This document shows, piece after piece, positions 27,433 to 36,524 of a stretch of DNA of 64,000 nucleotides (positions are counted from its first letter, which is position 1; every line of letters begins with the position of its first letter). The translations under genes were made by a program, and so were the position numbers. Location: the NCBI RefSeq assembly GCF_006716305.1, contig NZ_VFOU01000003.1, positions 558,001 through 622,000 of the forward strand, in the 5' to 3' direction. The notes under the pieces were generated by a model. The model searched no databases, had not been told where the DNA came from, and worked only from the letters and a program-made list of their open reading frames with translations. This DNA comes from Enteractinococcus coprophilus (GTDB lineage Bacteria > Actinomycetota > Actinomycetes > Actinomycetales > Micrococcaceae).

Positions 27433-28782
27433 ATGCAAGATAACGCCCACGCATTTCGTAAGATCAGCCTGAAGGAAACGCGGTTCGTCACGCTCATCGC
27501 CTTCTTCGCCTGGACCATCGCGGTCTACGATTACATTCTCTTTGGCACCCTGCTCCCCCGTATTGAAGAAAGCTTCGGCTGGGACTCCAGCCACGCCCTG
27601 TTAGTTTCCACCCTGGTATCCGCCGGAGTCTTCCTCGTCATCATTTTGTTTGGCCCACTGATCGATAAACTCGGGCGACGTAAAGGCATGATGGCCTCCG
27701 TCGGCGGCTCAGCCGTTGCCGGTGGCGCCAGCGCGCTAGCCCAAGGCTCCGTCAGCCTAGTGGGGATCCGCGCCCTATCCGGTGTAGCCCTAGCCGAACA
27801 GTCTGTCAATGCCACGTATCTGAATGAAGTCTTCGCACTGTCAGAAGACAAGAAAGTCAAAAAGAACCAGGGACTCATCTACGCGTTCGTCCAGACCGGA
27901 TGGCCCGTCGGTGCGCTCATGGCAGCAGGCTTCGTCGGCCTGGTGACCGCCTGGTTCGGCCCAGAAAACTGGCGCCTGGCATTCTTGATCTCAATGATCC
28001 CAGCCGCCGTTGCCTTTGGCCTGATCTACTTCTTCCTCAAAGAAACCCCGCAGTTCAATGCAATGAAGCAGATGAAGGCCTACCAGAAGGCCGGGAATAT
28101 GGAAGCAGCCCAGGCGATCTCAGATGCCACTGGCCTGAAGATGCACACCGAAGCTCCACTGAAAATGATCTTCAACAAGCTCCACCGCCGCAACACCCTG
28201 GTGCTGTGCTTCGCCTGGATCCTGAACTGGATGGGCATTCAGACCTTCTCCGTGCTGGGCACGACCGTATTGGAAACCGGTAAAGGCGTTGACGCCTCCA
28301 GCGCCCTGCTGATGATTATCGTTGCCAACATCGTCGGCGCACTGGGTTACCTGACCCACGGCTGGCTCGGTGACCGATTCGGCCGCAAGAACGTTATTGT
28401 CTTCGGCTGGATCATCGCCGGTATTGCGTTTACCGCGATGATGTTAGGCCCAAGCAATGCCGCATTCGTTGTCCCGATGTACATGATCGGGCTGTTCTTC
28501 CTGCTGGGCCCATACGCAGCCATCATGTACTTCCAGGCCGAATGCTTCCAGTCGGAATGCCGTGGTACCGGGTCTGCTTTCATCGTCTCGATGAGCCAGC
28601 CGGGTGCTGTGATCGGTGGGTTCATTCTCACCGCACTGGTGACCGCGAACTTTGGTTTGAGCAACGCCACGATCGTGATTGCACTGGGCGGCGTCCTGCT
28701 GTCCGGTTTGATCATGATGCTGGCTCGTCCGGTCAAACAAGAAGTGACCGAAGAACAACCAGTTTCTGTGACTGTCTCATAA
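27433..28782 (+). CDS. MFS transporter, metabolite:H+ symporter type
   Basis: 449 residues with 12 predicted membrane spans. Family signatures are DKLGRRKG after helix 2 and GDRFGRKN in the second half. The closest general pattern is the sialate/aromatic-acid symporter group. The ATG at 27433 is chosen because AAGGAG lies seven bases upstream; a longer frame from 27325 has no ribosome site and a non-hydrophobic extension. It follows the hydantoinase and probably imports the substrate of that pathway (creatinine, N-methylhydantoin or a relative), which is inference. Confidence 0.82.
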   Translation: MQDNAHAFRKISLKETRFVTLIAFFAWTIAVYDYILFGTLLPRIEESFGWDSSHALLVSTLVSAGVFLVIILFGPLIDKLGRRKGMMASVGGSAVAGGASALAQGSVSLVGIRALSGVALAEQSVNATYLNEVFALSEDKKVKKNQGLIYAFVQTGWPVGALMAAGFVGLVTAWFGPENWRLAFLISMIPAAVAFGLIYFFLKETPQFNAMKQMKAYQKAGNMEAAQAISDATGLKMHTEAPLKMIFNKLHRRNTLVLCFAWILNWMGIQTFSVLGTTVLETGKGVDASSALLMIIVANIVGALGYLTHGWLGDRFGRKNVIVFGWIIAGIAFTAMMLGPSNAAFVVPMYMIGLFFLLGPYAAIMYFQAECFQSECRGTGSAFIVSMSQPGAVIGGFILTALVTANFGLSNATIVIALGGVLLSGLIMMLARPVKQEVTEEQPVSVTVS

Positions 28783-28813
28783 ACTCCTGGCATTGTCCTG
28801 TCGCCAGGGAACA

Positions 28814-28864
28814 AGGGCCGGCACCATCCAGCTGCAACGTTGGTGGTGTCGGCCTTTCTGTTTT
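28814..28864 (+). terminator. Rho-independent terminator
   Basis: AAGGGCCGGCACCA pairs with TGGTGTCGGCCTTT, followed by CTGTTTTC, about 30 bases after the MFS stop. Confidence 0.85.
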
Positions 28865-29244
28865 CATGGTGACGTCTGCACATCCTATAGTGATACGCAT
28901 TGTGGGCCAGCGGGATATCAAAGCAGCCCACCGAACACGGTTAACGGTACCAACCCCGCTCCCAGCATCCACAAAGATTAAGCATTAAGCCGTGCAGTCT
29001 CCCAGGCCAAAACCCTAGCTTTCTTTCGCTGCATACTAGAGGAATCCGCGAATTTCGCCATTACGCTGGGCCGTTAAATCATCTAGCGAGGAGACTTCAA
29101 ACTGACTTTTTCAGTAACTCCAAAGAGAACTACCGTTCATGGAAGTCCAAGTGTTTGACTGATAGCATTTCGACTAACAGTAGATTTCTTAATTGTTTCT
29201 GTTGGGCTGGGGCACCCACAAATTACCGCCGGGAGGTGTCAAGC
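28865..29244. other. Intergenic region before PIN module
   Basis: About 380 bases with a drop in GC toward the PIN-domain genes. No supported gene, repeat or clear promoter pair is seen. Confidence 0.4.
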
Positions 29245-30015
29245 GTGGATGCGGACATAAGACTAACTGTCGATGACGGACGGGCTGCTAATCCAGCGCA
29301 CTTTTTTACGGCAGGCATGCGCCTTCTCGAACTCCTAGATGATCTTTCTGAAACGGCCACGCTCGAATGGGTGTTTACGGACCTCAAATTGGGATCTGCG
29401 GTTTCAGGCATTGCAGCATCAGAACAGCACAGGCACGAGGGCGCCGTGGTAACCAGGTCAGCGGTTGAAGGACTCAGTAGAATTCGATCTGGTCAATCTG
29501 CTCCCAGTGATTGGAATCCTAACGCCATCAAGACGGCGAAAAATATGGTTCGCGAGGTTGGTGAGCATGCAAAACTTGAGCGACATGGGAGCGTCGTGTA
29601 TCTAGACCAACAGCTCAGCGAAGGTCTAGAGAACGCAACTCCCTGGGTACGGGAGTTCTATGGCTCGGTCCGAGGAACACTCACTGGGTTTAATGTGACG
29701 CGGGGAAATAGGGGGTCAATTAAACCTCATGGTGGGGGGCGTGTCATCCACGTAAAGTTTCCTTCTGGCCTTGCTAAAAAGATGCGCGACGGTCTGCTTC
29801 AATTTGTCGAAGTTGAGGGGCTTATTCGACAAAATGACGAAGGCCAGACTTATTATGTTTCCGCTGATGACATACGGGTCGTAGAAGAACCCAAACTGTC
29901 GTGGGCCGAGTTACGTGGGTATATGCCTGAGATAACTGGAAACATGTCAATTTCTGAGCATCTAGACGCCATTCATGGGCAGGATGCTCTAGAGGGACCG
30001 CATGGCAAAGCCTGA
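29245..30015 (+). CDS. Hypothetical partner of PIN-domain protein
   Basis: About 256 residues if it starts at GTG 29245, which has GGGAGG eight bases upstream; a frame to ATG 29155 would add 30 residues. No family is recognised. The sequence is soluble and mixed alpha/beta, with a GFNVTRGNRGSIKPHGGG segment and a C-terminal SWAELRGYMPEITGNMSI. It overlaps the PIN gene by 14 bases, so the two are co-translated. By position it is the probable antitoxin or targeting partner, but it is much larger than a usual VapB. Confidence 0.55.
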   Translation: MDADIRLTVDDGRAANPAHFFTAGMRLLELLDDLSETATLEWVFTDLKLGSAVSGIAASEQHRHEGAVVTRSAVEGLSRIRSGQSAPSDWNPNAIKTAKNMVREVGEHAKLERHGSVVYLDQQLSEGLENATPWVREFYGSVRGTLTGFNVTRGNRGSIKPHGGGRVIHVKFPSGLAKKMRDGLLQFVEVEGLIRQNDEGQTYYVSADDIRVVEEPKLSWAELRGYMPEITGNMSISEHLDAIHGQDALEGPHGKA

Positions 30016-30532
30016 TATCCCTCGCGTACTTATCGATTCCTCTGCGCTACTCGCCGTTATTAAAAACGAGCCCGAATCTCGGCGGCTCGACGGTCTCCTA
30101 CGTATGATCGATGAAGATGAAGCGATGCTAGTCGAATCAGTAATCGTATTGGGTGAAGTTTTCAAAATCTCAGAATCTGCTGGAGTCTCAGATAGTGCAG
30201 AACGTGAGAGGAAGCTGGAAGCCATTCGGAGCCTGATTCAGTCTCGTAAGGTACTGCTCCAGGATGTTAGTCTCCCGATTATAAATAAAGCTACAGAATA
30301 CCGGCTCAGTCAGAAAATGAGACTGCCAGACGCTATTCACCTAGCAACGGCAGTTTTAAACAGGTGTGACTGGCTAGTGACTCTCGACAGAGACTTCAAA
30401 CACGAGTATGGAATCAAAATATTCCGCTTGGAAGATATCAGAAATAACTCGTCTAAACTTCCGTGGGAAAGCGGAACTCAATACGAACTCTTTGCTCCTA
30501 GTGATACGAACGTGATTCAGTTGAGAAAATGA
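30002..30532 (+). CDS. PIN-domain protein (VapC-like toxin or nuclease)
   Basis: 176 residues with the acidic PIN pattern: Asp12 in LIDSSALLAV, Glu52 in VLGEVF, Asp110 in LPDAIHLATA, and Asp129 in LVTLDRDF. PIN domains are Mg2+-dependent ribonucleases, often toxins that cut tRNA or rRNA. Length exceeds a minimal VapC (about 130-140) by a C-terminal tail. Paired with the overlapping upstream gene, it forms a two-gene module of low GC, consistent with acquisition. Confidence 0.75.
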   Translation: MAKPDIPRVLIDSSALLAVIKNEPESRRLDGLLRMIDEDEAMLVESVIVLGEVFKISESAGVSDSAERERKLEAIRSLIQSRKVLLQDVSLPIINKATEYRLSQKMRLPDAIHLATAVLNRCDWLVTLDRDFKHEYGIKIFRLEDIRNNSSKLPWESGTQYELFAPSDTNVIQLRK

Positions 30533-30955
30533 AAGAGAGCACTCACAGGCGGGCGATTCTAGATATCATGCTGCCCGGGCTTTAAGTTAGAAGATTTGCG
30601 GTACACCGGAAACTTGATTCGGATTTGTATTGAATCCGAAGATATTATGTACGTAAAGCAGTATCTGACGGCAAATCGGCTCCCTTTTCTTACAGTGAAG
30701 ATGCAGCCACACTGTCTTCTCAGGTGACAGCAGACCTCTGTGTATCCAAGCTCTTCGGCCAAATATTCTGCAGGCCCAACGAAGATACACAATACCGGTA
30801 AAAACGAGCACCGGTGTCGTGTGAGTGGACTCTGCAGATCCTCACATTGTGCATTTGGTGTTAACCTGAAAAATTTGCGGAGATTCTCAGCCGCTCATCG
30901 GTACCCAGCGCATATACGGGACAGTTAGTCTGCCACTAGAACCTCATTGTCATCC
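30533..30955. other. Intergenic region, nothing supported
   Basis: About 420 AT-rich bases. Short open frames exist on the minus strand but lack ribosome sites and coding character. Confidence 0.4.
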
Positions 30956-30967
30956 GAAAGGATCATC

Positions 30968-31807
30968 ATGACCACGTGGCTTATCACCGGTTGCTCCACA
31001 GGGCTGGGTCGCGCGCTCGCCCAGCAGGTACTCGAAGCGGGACACAACGCCGTCATCACTGCACGTAATGTTGAGACACTTACGGAGCTTGCCGAGCAAT
31101 ATCCAGACACCACGTTGACGCTACCGCTGGATGTAACCAACGCAGAACAGATCGCTTCTGCCGTTGATGGAGCGACCGAACAGTTCGGCGGGATTGATGT
31201 GCTGGTCAATAATGCAGGCTATGGATATCGTGCTGCAGTTGAAGAGGGCGAACCCGACCAGATTCAGCAGTTATTTGCGACGAACTACTTCGGTGCGGTC
31301 ACGATGATCCAAGAGGTGCTGCCGGGGATGCGGGAGCGCGGCTCCGGGATGATCATCAACATTTCGTCGATCGTAGCGCAGCGTAGTAGCCCGGGCTCAG
31401 GTTTTTATGCGGCAACGAAAGCAGCACTGGAATCAACGTCGGAGGCACTCCAGCAAGAAGTTGGCCCGCTGGGTATTCGCGTATCTATCGTCCAACCCGG
31501 CCCCTTCCGCACCGATTTCGCGGGGCGCTCTCTGCAGCAGTCTGCCGAACCGATTGCAGCATATGCCGAAACGGCAGGGCAGCGTCGCAAAGAAACCGAC
31601 ACGTTGGATGGCAACCAAGCCGGCGATCCAGTCAAGGCGGCTCAGGCCATTATCACGCTTGCTGAACAGGAGAGTCCCCCAATGCGCCTGGTGCTCGGCA
31701 AACAGGCGCTTGAGCTCGCCGAGACAGATCTCAATCAGCAGCTTGATGACCTCATGGATTGGGAGTACCTGGGACTGGACACAGATTACAACCGCGCTGA
31801 TATGTGA
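30968..31807 (+). CDS. Short-chain dehydrogenase/reductase
   Basis: 279 residues, classical SDR. The NAD(P) site TGCSTGLG is at 7-14, NNAG at 81-84, Ser133/134, and the catalytic pair Tyr147 and Lys151 in YAATK. It resembles the oxidoreductase group whose members end in a DxLxxWExLG tail. AAAGGA lies six bases before the ATG at 30968; an earlier ATG at 30947 has no such site. The substrate is unknown. A second copy of its 3' end lies at 32499-32555. Confidence 0.85.
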   Translation: MTTWLITGCSTGLGRALAQQVLEAGHNAVITARNVETLTELAEQYPDTTLTLPLDVTNAEQIASAVDGATEQFGGIDVLVNNAGYGYRAAVEEGEPDQIQQLFATNYFGAVTMIQEVLPGMRERGSGMIINISSIVAQRSSPGSGFYAATKAALESTSEALQQEVGPLGIRVSIVQPGPFRTDFAGRSLQQSAEPIAAYAETAGQRRKETDTLDGNQAGDPVKAAQAIITLAEQESPPMRLVLGKQALELAETDLNQQLDDLMDWEYLGLDTDYNRADM

Positions 31808-31926
31808 CCCATTTTTCATAACATAGTTAGCAGTGAAATTATCGATCGGGTTAGCTCTCGGTCTCCTCATCCCACCTCCACGTGGACTACACTTTGTGTA
31901 TACGTTATTCATACCGGAGGTCACTC

Positions 31927-32196
31927 ATGAAACTCGACGCAGTTTTCACCTTGAAACTAGACGAGGAGTTACGCAACGCCTTCGTCGCTGAGGCTGCTGA
32001 GGCGCATCGCCCGGCTTCCCAGGTTGTTCGTGAGTTGATGCGGGAGTATGTCGAGAAACAACGTCGCGCACGGGAGTATGAAACCCTTCTGGAGAAAAAG
32101 GTCGCATCGGCTCGGTCATCGCTACGCGCTGGAGAGGGTATCAGTAACGAAGAGGTTCGTGTCAATTATGCTGCGCGGCGGCCGGACAGCCAATGA
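31927..32196 (+). CDS. Ribbon-helix-helix antitoxin (ParD/RelB-like)
   Basis: 89 residues. KLDAVFTLKLDEELRNAFVAEA fits an RHH strand-helix, followed by RPASQVVRELMREYVEK as the second helix; a charged C-terminal arm would cover a toxin. ATG 31927 follows CGGAGGTCACTC. Its stop overlaps the ATG of the toxin frame in an ATGA junction, the normal layout for ParD-ParE or RelB-RelE pairs. The toxin is broken, so this antitoxin may now be an orphan regulator. Confidence 0.72.
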   Translation: MKLDAVFTLKLDEELRNAFVAEAAEAHRPASQVVRELMREYVEKQRRAREYETLLEKKVASARSSLRAGEGISNEEVRVNYAARRPDSQ

Positions 32197-32467
32197 GAGT
32201 AGTCTGATCGACACAAGCGTTAAGCGACCGAGACGCCATATGGGACTTTATCACCTCTGACGATATCTGCGCCGCGATGCGAGTTGACACAGACTTCGCC
32301 GATGCTGTGGAAAACCTCGCCGAGTACCCCGAGCTAGGGAAACCTGGTTTGGTTTCGGGTACGCGCGAGCTTTTCCAGTTCACAACTATCGGATCGTCTA
32401 TGAGGTCAATGGTCAGGAAGTATGGATACTAGCGATCGCGCAAACTTCACGACTCTGGCCGGAGTAA
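32193..32467 (+). pseudogene. ParE/RelE-type toxin, inactivated
   Basis: The frame starts MRVV, meets TGA at 32205-32207 where Trp is expected, and continues STQALSDRDAIWDFITSDD and later NLAEYPELGKPG. Near 32372-32378 the reading must shift to give VHNYRIVYEVNGQEVW, then ILAIAQTSRLWPE and TAA at 32465-32467. This is the ParE/RelE fold pattern. One nonsense codon and one single-base deletion destroy it. Loss of the toxin while keeping the antitoxin is the safe order of decay for such modules. Confidence 0.78.
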
Positions 32468-32498
32468 ATTTTTCATCGCCCTTTCTTGCATCCGAATA

Positions 32499-32555
32499 CA
32501 ACTCGATGATCTCATGGACTGGGAATTCTTGGGACTCCCCACCGACTACGCCTAA
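32499..32555 (+). pseudogene. 3'-end remnant of a second SDR gene
   Basis: Eighteen codons read QLDDLMDWEFLGLPTDYA then TAA. They parallel the C-terminus of the intact SDR at 30968-31807 (QLDDLMDWEYLGLDTDYN) but differ at synonymous positions. This is a diverged gene end, not a fresh duplication. The toxin-antitoxin pair sits between the two ends. Confidence 0.65.
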
Positions 32556-32564
32556 CTGTGCCGA

Positions 32565-33446
32565 CTAACTCAGTTGCTGGAGACGGCGATGCCAGAACAA
32601 GATCCCGGCGCCACCTGCAATCATCAGGATCCCGCCGATTGCCAGTAAAGCGGATGCAGCGCCGGTAGTTACGAGGCTATCCTCCGGGGCAGAGCGGGTA
32701 TCTTCCGTCGATTCCGCACGGGCGTCCTCTGGGCTGGAAGGACTCTCTTGAGGATTCGAGACGCTCTCTTGAGGTGCAGCGTCCGTGGGTTGATCGGGTC
32801 GAACGATTCGTCGCGATTCCACCCGTCCTGGCGCCTCGTTCGTACCCGTAGTGCGTTCTTCAACCGGTGCGACGTCATCAGGACTCTGTGTATCAAGCAG
32901 CGCCTGGACCAGGGCGTCGGTACCAATGAAGGGTGCCTGTGCCGGTATGAGCGGCACATCTTGCGGGCCGAAGAGGAACCCTTCAGGTGCGCTTGCGGGG
33001 TTGTTCGCTGCGGCACCGTTCCTGGTATTGTCGGCTTCGTTCGAACCACGTTCAGCTACCGCGAACGGGCTGGTGAGAGATTCTAATGCCGTCTGGGTTT
33101 CAGTCGTGACTGGTGATGGTTCCGGCGCCTGGACGCTTGGTCTTACTGTGGGTTCTGCCGTTGATTCGAGCAAATACTCGATCGCCGGCGGAGTTTGAGT
33201 CTCATCGTCTTCTTCCGGGTCTTCGTCGCCGGGGGCATCTTCAGGTGCGTCTTCTGAGGCTGATTCAGTGTCGCCACTCGGGCTCGGAGTCGGGTCATCT
33301 TCAACGTCAGGGGTGGGCGCGACTGGCGTGACTGAAACCTCCCTTTCCCGGGGAGTTTCGTCGTCGGTAGCAAACGATGGGAGTGCGCCGACGGTGGCGA
33401 TCAGGACGCCGATGGCGCTGGCGGATAATACTGGCCGGAGTTTCAT
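32565..33446 (-). CDS. Secreted, sortase-signal-like surface protein
   Basis: 293 residues from ATG 33446 (AGGAAA five bases upstream; a longer frame to 33551 lacks a leader). Order: signal peptide (1-26, ending PSFA), a long Pro/Glu/Asp/Ser-rich low-complexity stalk, then LVTTG, a hydrophobic helix rich in Gly and Ala, and the basic tail FWHRRLQQLS. LVTTG followed by helix and Arg is the layout of sortase-anchored proteins, with a motif close to the LAxTG of actinobacterial class E sortases. No sortase gene lies in the window. A membrane-anchored stalk protein is the alternative. Confidence 0.7.
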   Translation of the reverse strand: MKLRPVLSASAIGVLIATVGALPSFATDDETPREREVSVTPVAPTPDVEDDPTPSPSGDTESASEDAPEDAPGDEDPEEDDETQTPPAIEYLLESTAEPTVRPSVQAPEPSPVTTETQTALESLTSPFAVAERGSNEADNTRNGAAANNPASAPEGFLFGPQDVPLIPAQAPFIGTDALVQALLDTQSPDDVAPVEERTTGTNEAPGRVESRRIVRPDQPTDAAPQESVSNPQESPSSPEDARAESTEDTRSAPEDSLVTTGAASALLAIGGILMIAGGAGILFWHRRLQQLS

Positions 33447-33717
33447 TGCTGTTTCCTGACATGCCAATAAATGAAATTGCTGGTCTAGAACACTGCACTC
33501 TTGAGGTTGAGAGGAATGTTCGAGCCAACGATTTATGCTGTGTAGTGACAATACTTATTGTGCTACACATCACGAACAGGGTCAGCGGACACGCCAAGTT
33601 CGTTCGTCATGACTAGACGATTGTTGGACAAGCGCAACACTAAAGGGCGTAGTCATAGCCGTCATCGAGCCTGCCACGAGTCATGGATTACCTGTCGCTG
33701 ACCTCCTGCGCTGGCTG

Positions 33718-34356
33718 TTACTCCGCTGCTGAGAGCCGCCCTCTGCGCGCCGACAGGTGGTCGGCCATTTTCGTTTGGATCTTGATGAACATGTAGAGCA
33801 GCCCGATGGCACCCAGTCCACCGAGTGCAGCTCCGGCAACGACATCGTGTGGGAACTGTTCGCCAGCCAGCGCACTGGCTACACTTTCCAAGATGGCCAA
33901 TGGGAACACCAAATACGCCGTCCACGGCACGGAGTATGCAATCCCAACGGCGAGCGCGAAGGCAATGACTGCAAAGCTCGAGGGGTAGGCGAAACTGGCA
34001 TCGGGCGGACATGTGCCACCCAGTTCTTCAAGGTGGCATGGGCGGGGTTTGCCGTAGGTGTTTTGCAGGACAAAGCTGATAACGGTGATGGCCAGCGTGG
34101 TGAGACCACCAAAAATCAGCCGAATAAACGCCAGGTTCTCGTTGAGTACCCAGGTGCGGATGAGCATGCCGAGGTAGCTGATAGCCAGGATGATCATGGC
34201 GATCGGTGAGATCACCTCGCCGATGCCAATCCAGGGTTTTACAGCCAGGGTTTGGGACAGTTCAGCACTCCACTGCGGAACTTCAATGAGCCCGCCGATG
34301 ATTGCTGCGACTAGCAGCCAGATTAGAACCGGTCCAACGATCTGTCGTGTCCCCAA
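33718..34356 (-). CDS. PAP2-superfamily membrane protein with degenerate active site
   Basis: 212 residues with about six membrane helices. The three PAP2 motifs are recognisable but altered: LQNTYGKPRP keeps Arg-Pro but has Gln for the first Lys, YPSSF stands where PSGH is expected (no His), and the third motif keeps HDVVAG but lacks the SR. Family members dephosphorylate undecaprenyl pyrophosphate or phosphatidic acid. With key residues missing, this copy is probably inactive or has a changed role. The start at 34356 is ATG or GTG with a weak ribosome site. Confidence 0.7.
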   Translation of the reverse strand: MGTRQIVGPVLIWLLVAAIIGGLIEVPQWSAELSQTLAVKPWIGIGEVISPIAMIILAISYLGMLIRTWVLNENLAFIRLIFGGLTTLAITVISFVLQNTYGKPRPCHLEELGGTCPPDASFAYPSSFAVIAFALAVGIAYSVPWTAYLVFPLAILESVASALAGEQFPHDVVAGAALGGLGAIGLLYMFIKIQTKMADHLSARRGRLSAAE

Positions 34357-34717
34357 AATGCCTTCACGCCTTTGCCATTACCAGTGCGCTTGATGTGCGC
34401 ACATCATCGTATTAACTCTAATGCGCTTGAAGCATGGGCGCCCAATTGGTTCGACGTGTGAGAAACCGAAAGCCCTAAGGTTCGGTCACTACGCACGCGG
34501 CACGGCTATCGGAGCTACCTGGGCAAGCATCGGCGCTTGAACGATCACTGGAATCTTTTACTAAGACTCTTGTGCTCACCGGAGTTTCTCCCTGGCCGGG
34601 TTATTGGTGATCAGTTAGCCTGGGGGACGATGAGCCAGCTCACGCTGCTCTAGAAGTGAGATTACTTCCCACGACCGTATAGAAACAACAATTCCCTACC
34701 ATGGAGCAGGTGACGAA
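34357..34717. other. Intergenic region between divergent PAP2 and symporter genes
   Basis: About 360 bases that presumably carry both promoters. No repeat, hairpin or coding frame can be supported. Confidence 0.4.
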
Positions 34718-34867
34718 ATGGACAGCTTTCCGGTGTCTGGATGGCTCATATTGCTCGTTCCACCGATTCTGATGATCACATCAGTGGTTCTCTTTTACCT
34801 CAGAGAACTGAAGAAGGAACGACTCGAAGACCAGCTACTTCAACGAGAAACTGGATCGAGGGATTGA
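34718..34867 (+). CDS. Small membrane companion of symporter
   Basis: A 49-residue peptide: MDSFPVSGWL, one hydrophobic helix (about 9-30), then a charged tail rich in Arg, Lys and Glu. The ATG follows GGAGCAGG. Its stop codon is one base before the GTG of the sodium:solute symporter, so they are coupled. Small one-helix accessory subunits are known for several symporters of this family; the role here is inferred from position and topology. Confidence 0.7.
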   Translation: MDSFPVSGWLILLVPPILMITSVVLFYLRELKKERLEDQLLQRETGSRD

Positions 34868-34868
34868 T

Positions 34869-36524
34869 GTGGAACAAACAACGGGCATCTTAATCATCCT
34901 TGTTCTGTACCTGGTCTTGATGCTGGGTATTGGAATCTGGTCAGCTAAGACCAGTCAACAGGGCTCCTCGGATTATTTCCTCGGGGGCAACCGAGTTGGT
35001 CCCTGGGTCCTGTCGATGAGCGAAAAGGCTTCTGAGAGCAGCGGGTTTATGACGGCTGGTCTGCCAGGCGAAGCGCATTCCTCCGGCATGAGTGCTGCGT
35101 GGAATGCAGTCTCGAGTGTCTTTTCGATCTTCAACTGGGTTTTCTTCGCCAAACCGCTTCGGCGCTTATCTGAGCTGCTCAAATCGTTAACGATCCCGGA
35201 TTACTTATCCTCCAGATACCAAGATCATTCACATATTATGCGCGGTGTCTCGATCGTGATGATGACAGTGTTTCAAACGGTCTATATCTGTGCACAATTT
35301 GTAGCTTTTGGCATCCTGTTTGAAGCTGTACTCGACATGAGCTTTGTCACGGGTGTCATTGTCGGTGGGGTTGTCACTACCCTGTACACGATGGTGGGTG
35401 GCTTCTTTGCAGTGGCCATCACGGACTTTATCCAAGGTCTACTGCTCGCCGTGGCCTTTGTCGTGCTTCCCATTGTGGGGATCACCAAGGTCGGTGGATT
35501 CACTCAGTTAGGAAATACCCTGACGGAGTCGATGGGTTCTGATTTCCTGAAACCATTTTTTGATAATCCCACGCTGACTTTTGCCGGGCTCATCGCAATC
35601 ATCAGCTACCTGTTTATTGGTATCGGCTTCAACGGTGCGCCCCACGTGCTGGTTCGCTACATGGCACTGCGTACCACCCGTGATGTGAAGAAGATCGCCC
35701 TGATTGGGATCATTTGGATGATGATCGCATATTACGGTGCCGTTCTGATCGGTCTTGCTGGTGCGGCCCTGTTCCCGAACATCGATAATCCCGAAGAGAT
35801 CTTCCCACTGATGGCTTTAGAGCTGTTGCCCTGGTGGCTGGCCGGCGTGATTATCGCCGCCGCCCTGTCAGCCTTGATGTCCTCCATTGACTCGATGCTG
35901 CTGATCACCTCGTCATCCATTGCCGAAGATCTGTGGAATAAGATGTTTTACAAGGGCAAGCTGAGCCAGAAGAAGACTATCGTGGTTTCTCAAATCTCTA
36001 CCGTCGTCATCGGTGTTGTCGCGATATTGATCGCGCTCAACCCCTTCGACTCGGTTTTCTGGCTGGCGGTATTCGCCTGGGCGGGGCTGGCCACCTGTTT
36101 CGGACCACCAGTCATTCTGTCGCTGTATTGGAAAGGCGTGACCAAATGGGGTGCCATCGCCGGCATGATCGTTGGTCCCGTAGTAACCATCTTGTGGTAC
36201 TTCTGGCCACCCATTGACATCTACGAAGGTGGACCAGCATTTATCGCGGCGCTGATTACCATCGTCGTGGTGAGTCTGCTCACTCAAGCACCCCACGATG
36301 AGGATTTCGAAAAGATGTGGGCCGACTACAACGAGAAAAATGCGACAGGTACACCGTCGTTCCTCGCCTCGGATTATGCCTACCTGAAAAGCTTGCAGGC
36401 TGAAGAGGATCTGCAATTGAAATCCGATCAGCACATTGTGCGCGATTTATTGGACAAGAAACTGACTGTGGCGCGTCCGTTTACCACCGTGAAAGGGAGT
36501 GCCGCATTTGGATCAGCCACCTAG
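34869..36524 (+). CDS. Sodium:solute symporter (SSS family, PutP-like)
   Basis: 551 residues and about 13 membrane helices. SSS features include SDYFLGGNRVGPW after helix 1, a GLPGEAHSSGMSAAWN stretch, GIGFNGAPHVLVRYMA, and ALSALMSSIDSMLL in the Na+-site helix. PutP-type proteins import proline or other carboxylates with Na+. The start is GTG 34869, directly after the small companion's stop. The C-terminal ~80 residues are cytoplasmic and hydrophilic. A third gene overlaps its end. Confidence 0.88.
   Translation: MEQTTGILIILVLYLVLMLGIGIWSAKTSQQGSSDYFLGGNRVGPWVLSMSEKASESSGFMTAGLPGEAHSSGMSAAWNAVSSVFSIFNWVFFAKPLRRLSELLKSLTIPDYLSSRYQDHSHIMRGVSIVMMTVFQTVYICAQFVAFGILFEAVLDMSFVTGVIVGGVVTTLYTMVGGFFAVAITDFIQGLLLAVAFVVLPIVGITKVGGFTQLGNTLTESMGSDFLKPFFDNPTLTFAGLIAIISYLFIGIGFNGAPHVLVRYMALRTTRDVKKIALIGIIWMMIAYYGAVLIGLAGAALFPNIDNPEEIFPLMALELLPWWLAGVIIAAALSALMSSIDSMLLITSSSIAEDLWNKMFYKGKLSQKKTIVVSQISTVVIGVVAILIALNPFDSVFWLAVFAWAGLATCFGPPVILSLYWKGVTKWGAIAGMIVGPVVTILWYFWPPIDIYEGGPAFIAALITIVVVSLLTQAPHDEDFEKMWADYNEKNATGTPSFLASDYAYLKSLQAEEDLQLKSDQHIVRDLLDKKLTVARPFTTVKGSAAFGSAT

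Noticed and set aside
30559-30811. Minus-strand frames in the gap before the SDR gene
   Set aside because: Cys-rich, basic composition and no start context; probably random.
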